From: Planctomycetota bacterium
GTDB taxonomy: Bacteria > Planctomycetota > Planctomycetia > Pirellulales > Lacipirellulaceae
Assembly (NCBI GenBank): GCA_029259975.1
Contig: JAJDEE010000137.1
Span: forward strand, 1 to 5,768
Length of the DNA: 5,768 nucleotides
Reading direction: 5' to 3'
A program made the translations under genes and the position numbers. Of the stretch, positions 4,757-5,768 are shown piece after piece. How positions within the stretch are numbered: position 1 is the first letter of the stretch; each line of letters begins with the position of its first letter. Under the pieces are notes generated by a model. It did no database searches. It was not told the DNA's origin and saw only the letters and a program-made list of their open reading frames with translations.

Positions 4757-5768
4757 CTACGCTTGTTGCGCATTTGCATCGCTCTTGCCTCGCCAAGAAT
4801 TGGTCGGCAGCAAGCCCAGCAGCATCACTAGCAGTTGGCTCGCCACAAAAATGCACAGCCAGAATGTCATTCCCTTGCGGAAACCATAAGCGTGCAAGCC
4901 TTCGCCCATCTGGTTTACGCCAAACCAAGACCAGGCCGTGATCACATTGCCAAAAATTGCTAGGACGGCTAGGCCGCGCTGGCGGATCATGGCTCCCCAA
5001 CGGGCGTGCAGGACGAGGGCGTTCCAAATGACGATCATTAACGCACCGTTTTCTTTGGGATCCCAACCCCAAAAACGTCCCCACGAGTCGTCCGCCCACA
5101 GGCCGCCGAGGACCGTGCCGACGAAGCTGAAAAACGTGGCAAAGCAGAGTGTGCCATAGATCATACGGACGAGATGCTGTCGTTGTGCTTCGTCCAGCCG
5201 GTTGCCGACGCTGCCCATCAGTACGTAAAACAAACCGATTACCCCGGCAATCAAGGTTGTCGCATAGCCCAGCGTGATGCATACCACGTGGGTTGCCAGC
5301 CAAAACTGCGTATCTAGCACCGCCTGCAATACTTGAAATGTGTCGCCGTCGCCGGCCAGATTGTAAGCAATAAACAGCGTTGGAAAGCCGACGAGGGCTG
5401 CCAGTAGATTGCCAATACCAAAACGATATATTTTTTCAAACACCAAGGCAAACAATACCGCCGCCCAGCCGATAAACACCGCTGACGAATAAAGGTTCGT
5501 CACAGGCGGTCGCCCCGAAATGTAGATGCGGCAAACGAGTGCGTAAGTGTGTAGTCCAAAGGTAAACCAAAGCAACCAATTAGCCGATCGATTAAGGACG
5601 GTATTCCATCCCAACCATGAACAACCCGCCAGCACAAACGCAACGAGATACAGCGCCATCGCCTTCGTGAAGGGATTGAAATGATTGAAAAAAGCTTCGA
5701 AATGCACTCGTTCAAGCCGCAACTTCTCGGCAGTTTTTCGTTGGCCTGATTTGCCCGCGGCTGCTAGC
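4757..5768 (-). CDS. ccsA: Cytochrome c assembly protein CcsA/ResC (CcsBA C-terminal part), 5'-truncated
   Basis: This polytopic inner-membrane protein carries haem across the membrane and presents it to apocytochrome c (System II). The frame is open through the right edge, so the start is outside. Counting from the Leu codon at 5722 as 1, the tryptophan-rich WWD signature lies at 207-223 (GLWADDSWGRFWGWDPK), with PKENGA and LHARW following. Haem-ligand histidines are His145 (WLATH), His239 (LHAR) and His277 (GLHAYGF). Their spacings of 94 and 38 closely match those of H761, H858 and H897 in Helicobacter CcsBA. About eight hydrophobic helices are visible, including 21-40, 48-66, 80-96, 104-121, 139-170, 188-208 and 285-305. 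The segment RIYISGRPPVTNLYSSAVFIGW resembles CcsBA fusions rather than stand-alone CcsA. Upstream of 5722 the frame is soluble and basic (AGKSGQRKTAEKLRLE), which fits a linker from an N-terminal domain, perhaps ResB, outside the window. The C-terminus is complete. Confidence 0.93.
   Translation of the reverse strand, partial: LAAAGKSGQRKTAEKLRLERVHFEAFFNHFNPFTKAMALYLVAFVLAGCSWLGWNTVLNRSANWLLWFTFGLHTYALVCRIYISGRPPVTNLYSSAVFIGWAAVLFALVFEKIYRFGIGNLLAALVGFPTLFIAYNLAGDGDTFQVLQAVLDTQFWLATHVVCITLGYATTLIAGVIGLFYVLMGSVGNRLDEAQRQHLVRMIYGTLCFATFFSFVGTVLGGLWADDSWGRFWGWDPKENGALMIVIWNALVLHARWGAMIRQRGLAVLAIFGNVITAWSWFGVNQMGEGLHAYGFRKGMTFWLCIFVASQLLVMLLGLLPTNSWRGKSDANAQQA

Noticed and set aside
4749..5303. 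184-codon minus-strand frame within ccsA
   Set aside because: Out-of-frame shadow of the CcsA gene, whose WWD motif and haem histidines are in the other frame.
1..5768. CRISPR array, tRNA, rRNA or insertion-sequence ends
   Set aside because: No regularly spaced repeats, tRNA-like cloverleaf, rRNA signature, transposase fragment or paired terminal inverted repeats were seen on reading both strands.

Overview
The window most likely comes from the chromosome of a planctomycete, probably of the Pirellula/Blastopirellula type. Two things suggest this. One is a small membrane protein whose N-terminus has the 'RFGLRQMLLFVTL' style of first membrane segment that I associate with planctomycete proteins. 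The other is a cytochrome c assembly protein of the CcsA/ResC type that continues upstream as part of a longer polypeptide. Two of the most clearly defined gene starts, transketolase and the membrane protein, lack a Shine-Dalgarno sequence. The taxonomic assignment is inference; no rRNA or other marker gene is present.

Layout, left to right. Positions 1-246 (minus) hold the N-terminal 82 codons of a YaiI/YqxD (DUF188) family protein that runs off the left edge. Positions 247-430 are noncoding and contain a good sigma-70-like promoter reading right. Positions 431-951 (plus) are a two-gene cassette with a 4-bp overlap: a DUF4258 protein followed by a 73-residue YgiT/MqsA-type zinc-finger protein. 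This has the arrangement of a toxin-antitoxin module. A perfect 18-bp palindrome follows 13 bp after the second stop codon. Positions 1099-1686 (plus) encode a strikingly AT-rich 195-residue protein of unknown function with features faintly like HhH-type DNA glycosylases. Convergent to it, 22 bp away, is a complete transketolase gene (1709-3796, minus) with a near-consensus promoter at 3856-3885. Divergent from transketolase is a four-helix membrane protein of unknown function (4128-4694, plus). Last comes the C-terminal part of a CcsA/ResC/CcsBA-type haem-handling protein (4757-5768, minus), whose start lies beyond the right edge.

Functionally the window is a mosaic rather than one pathway. 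Core housekeeping genes (yaiI-like, transketolase, cytochrome c assembly) flank a roughly 1.3-kb accessory islet (about 373-1686). The islet carries the TA-like pair and the AT-rich orphan. It differs in base composition from its neighbours and is the part most likely to have been acquired horizontally. No tRNA, rRNA, CRISPR array, transposase or insertion-sequence end was seen.
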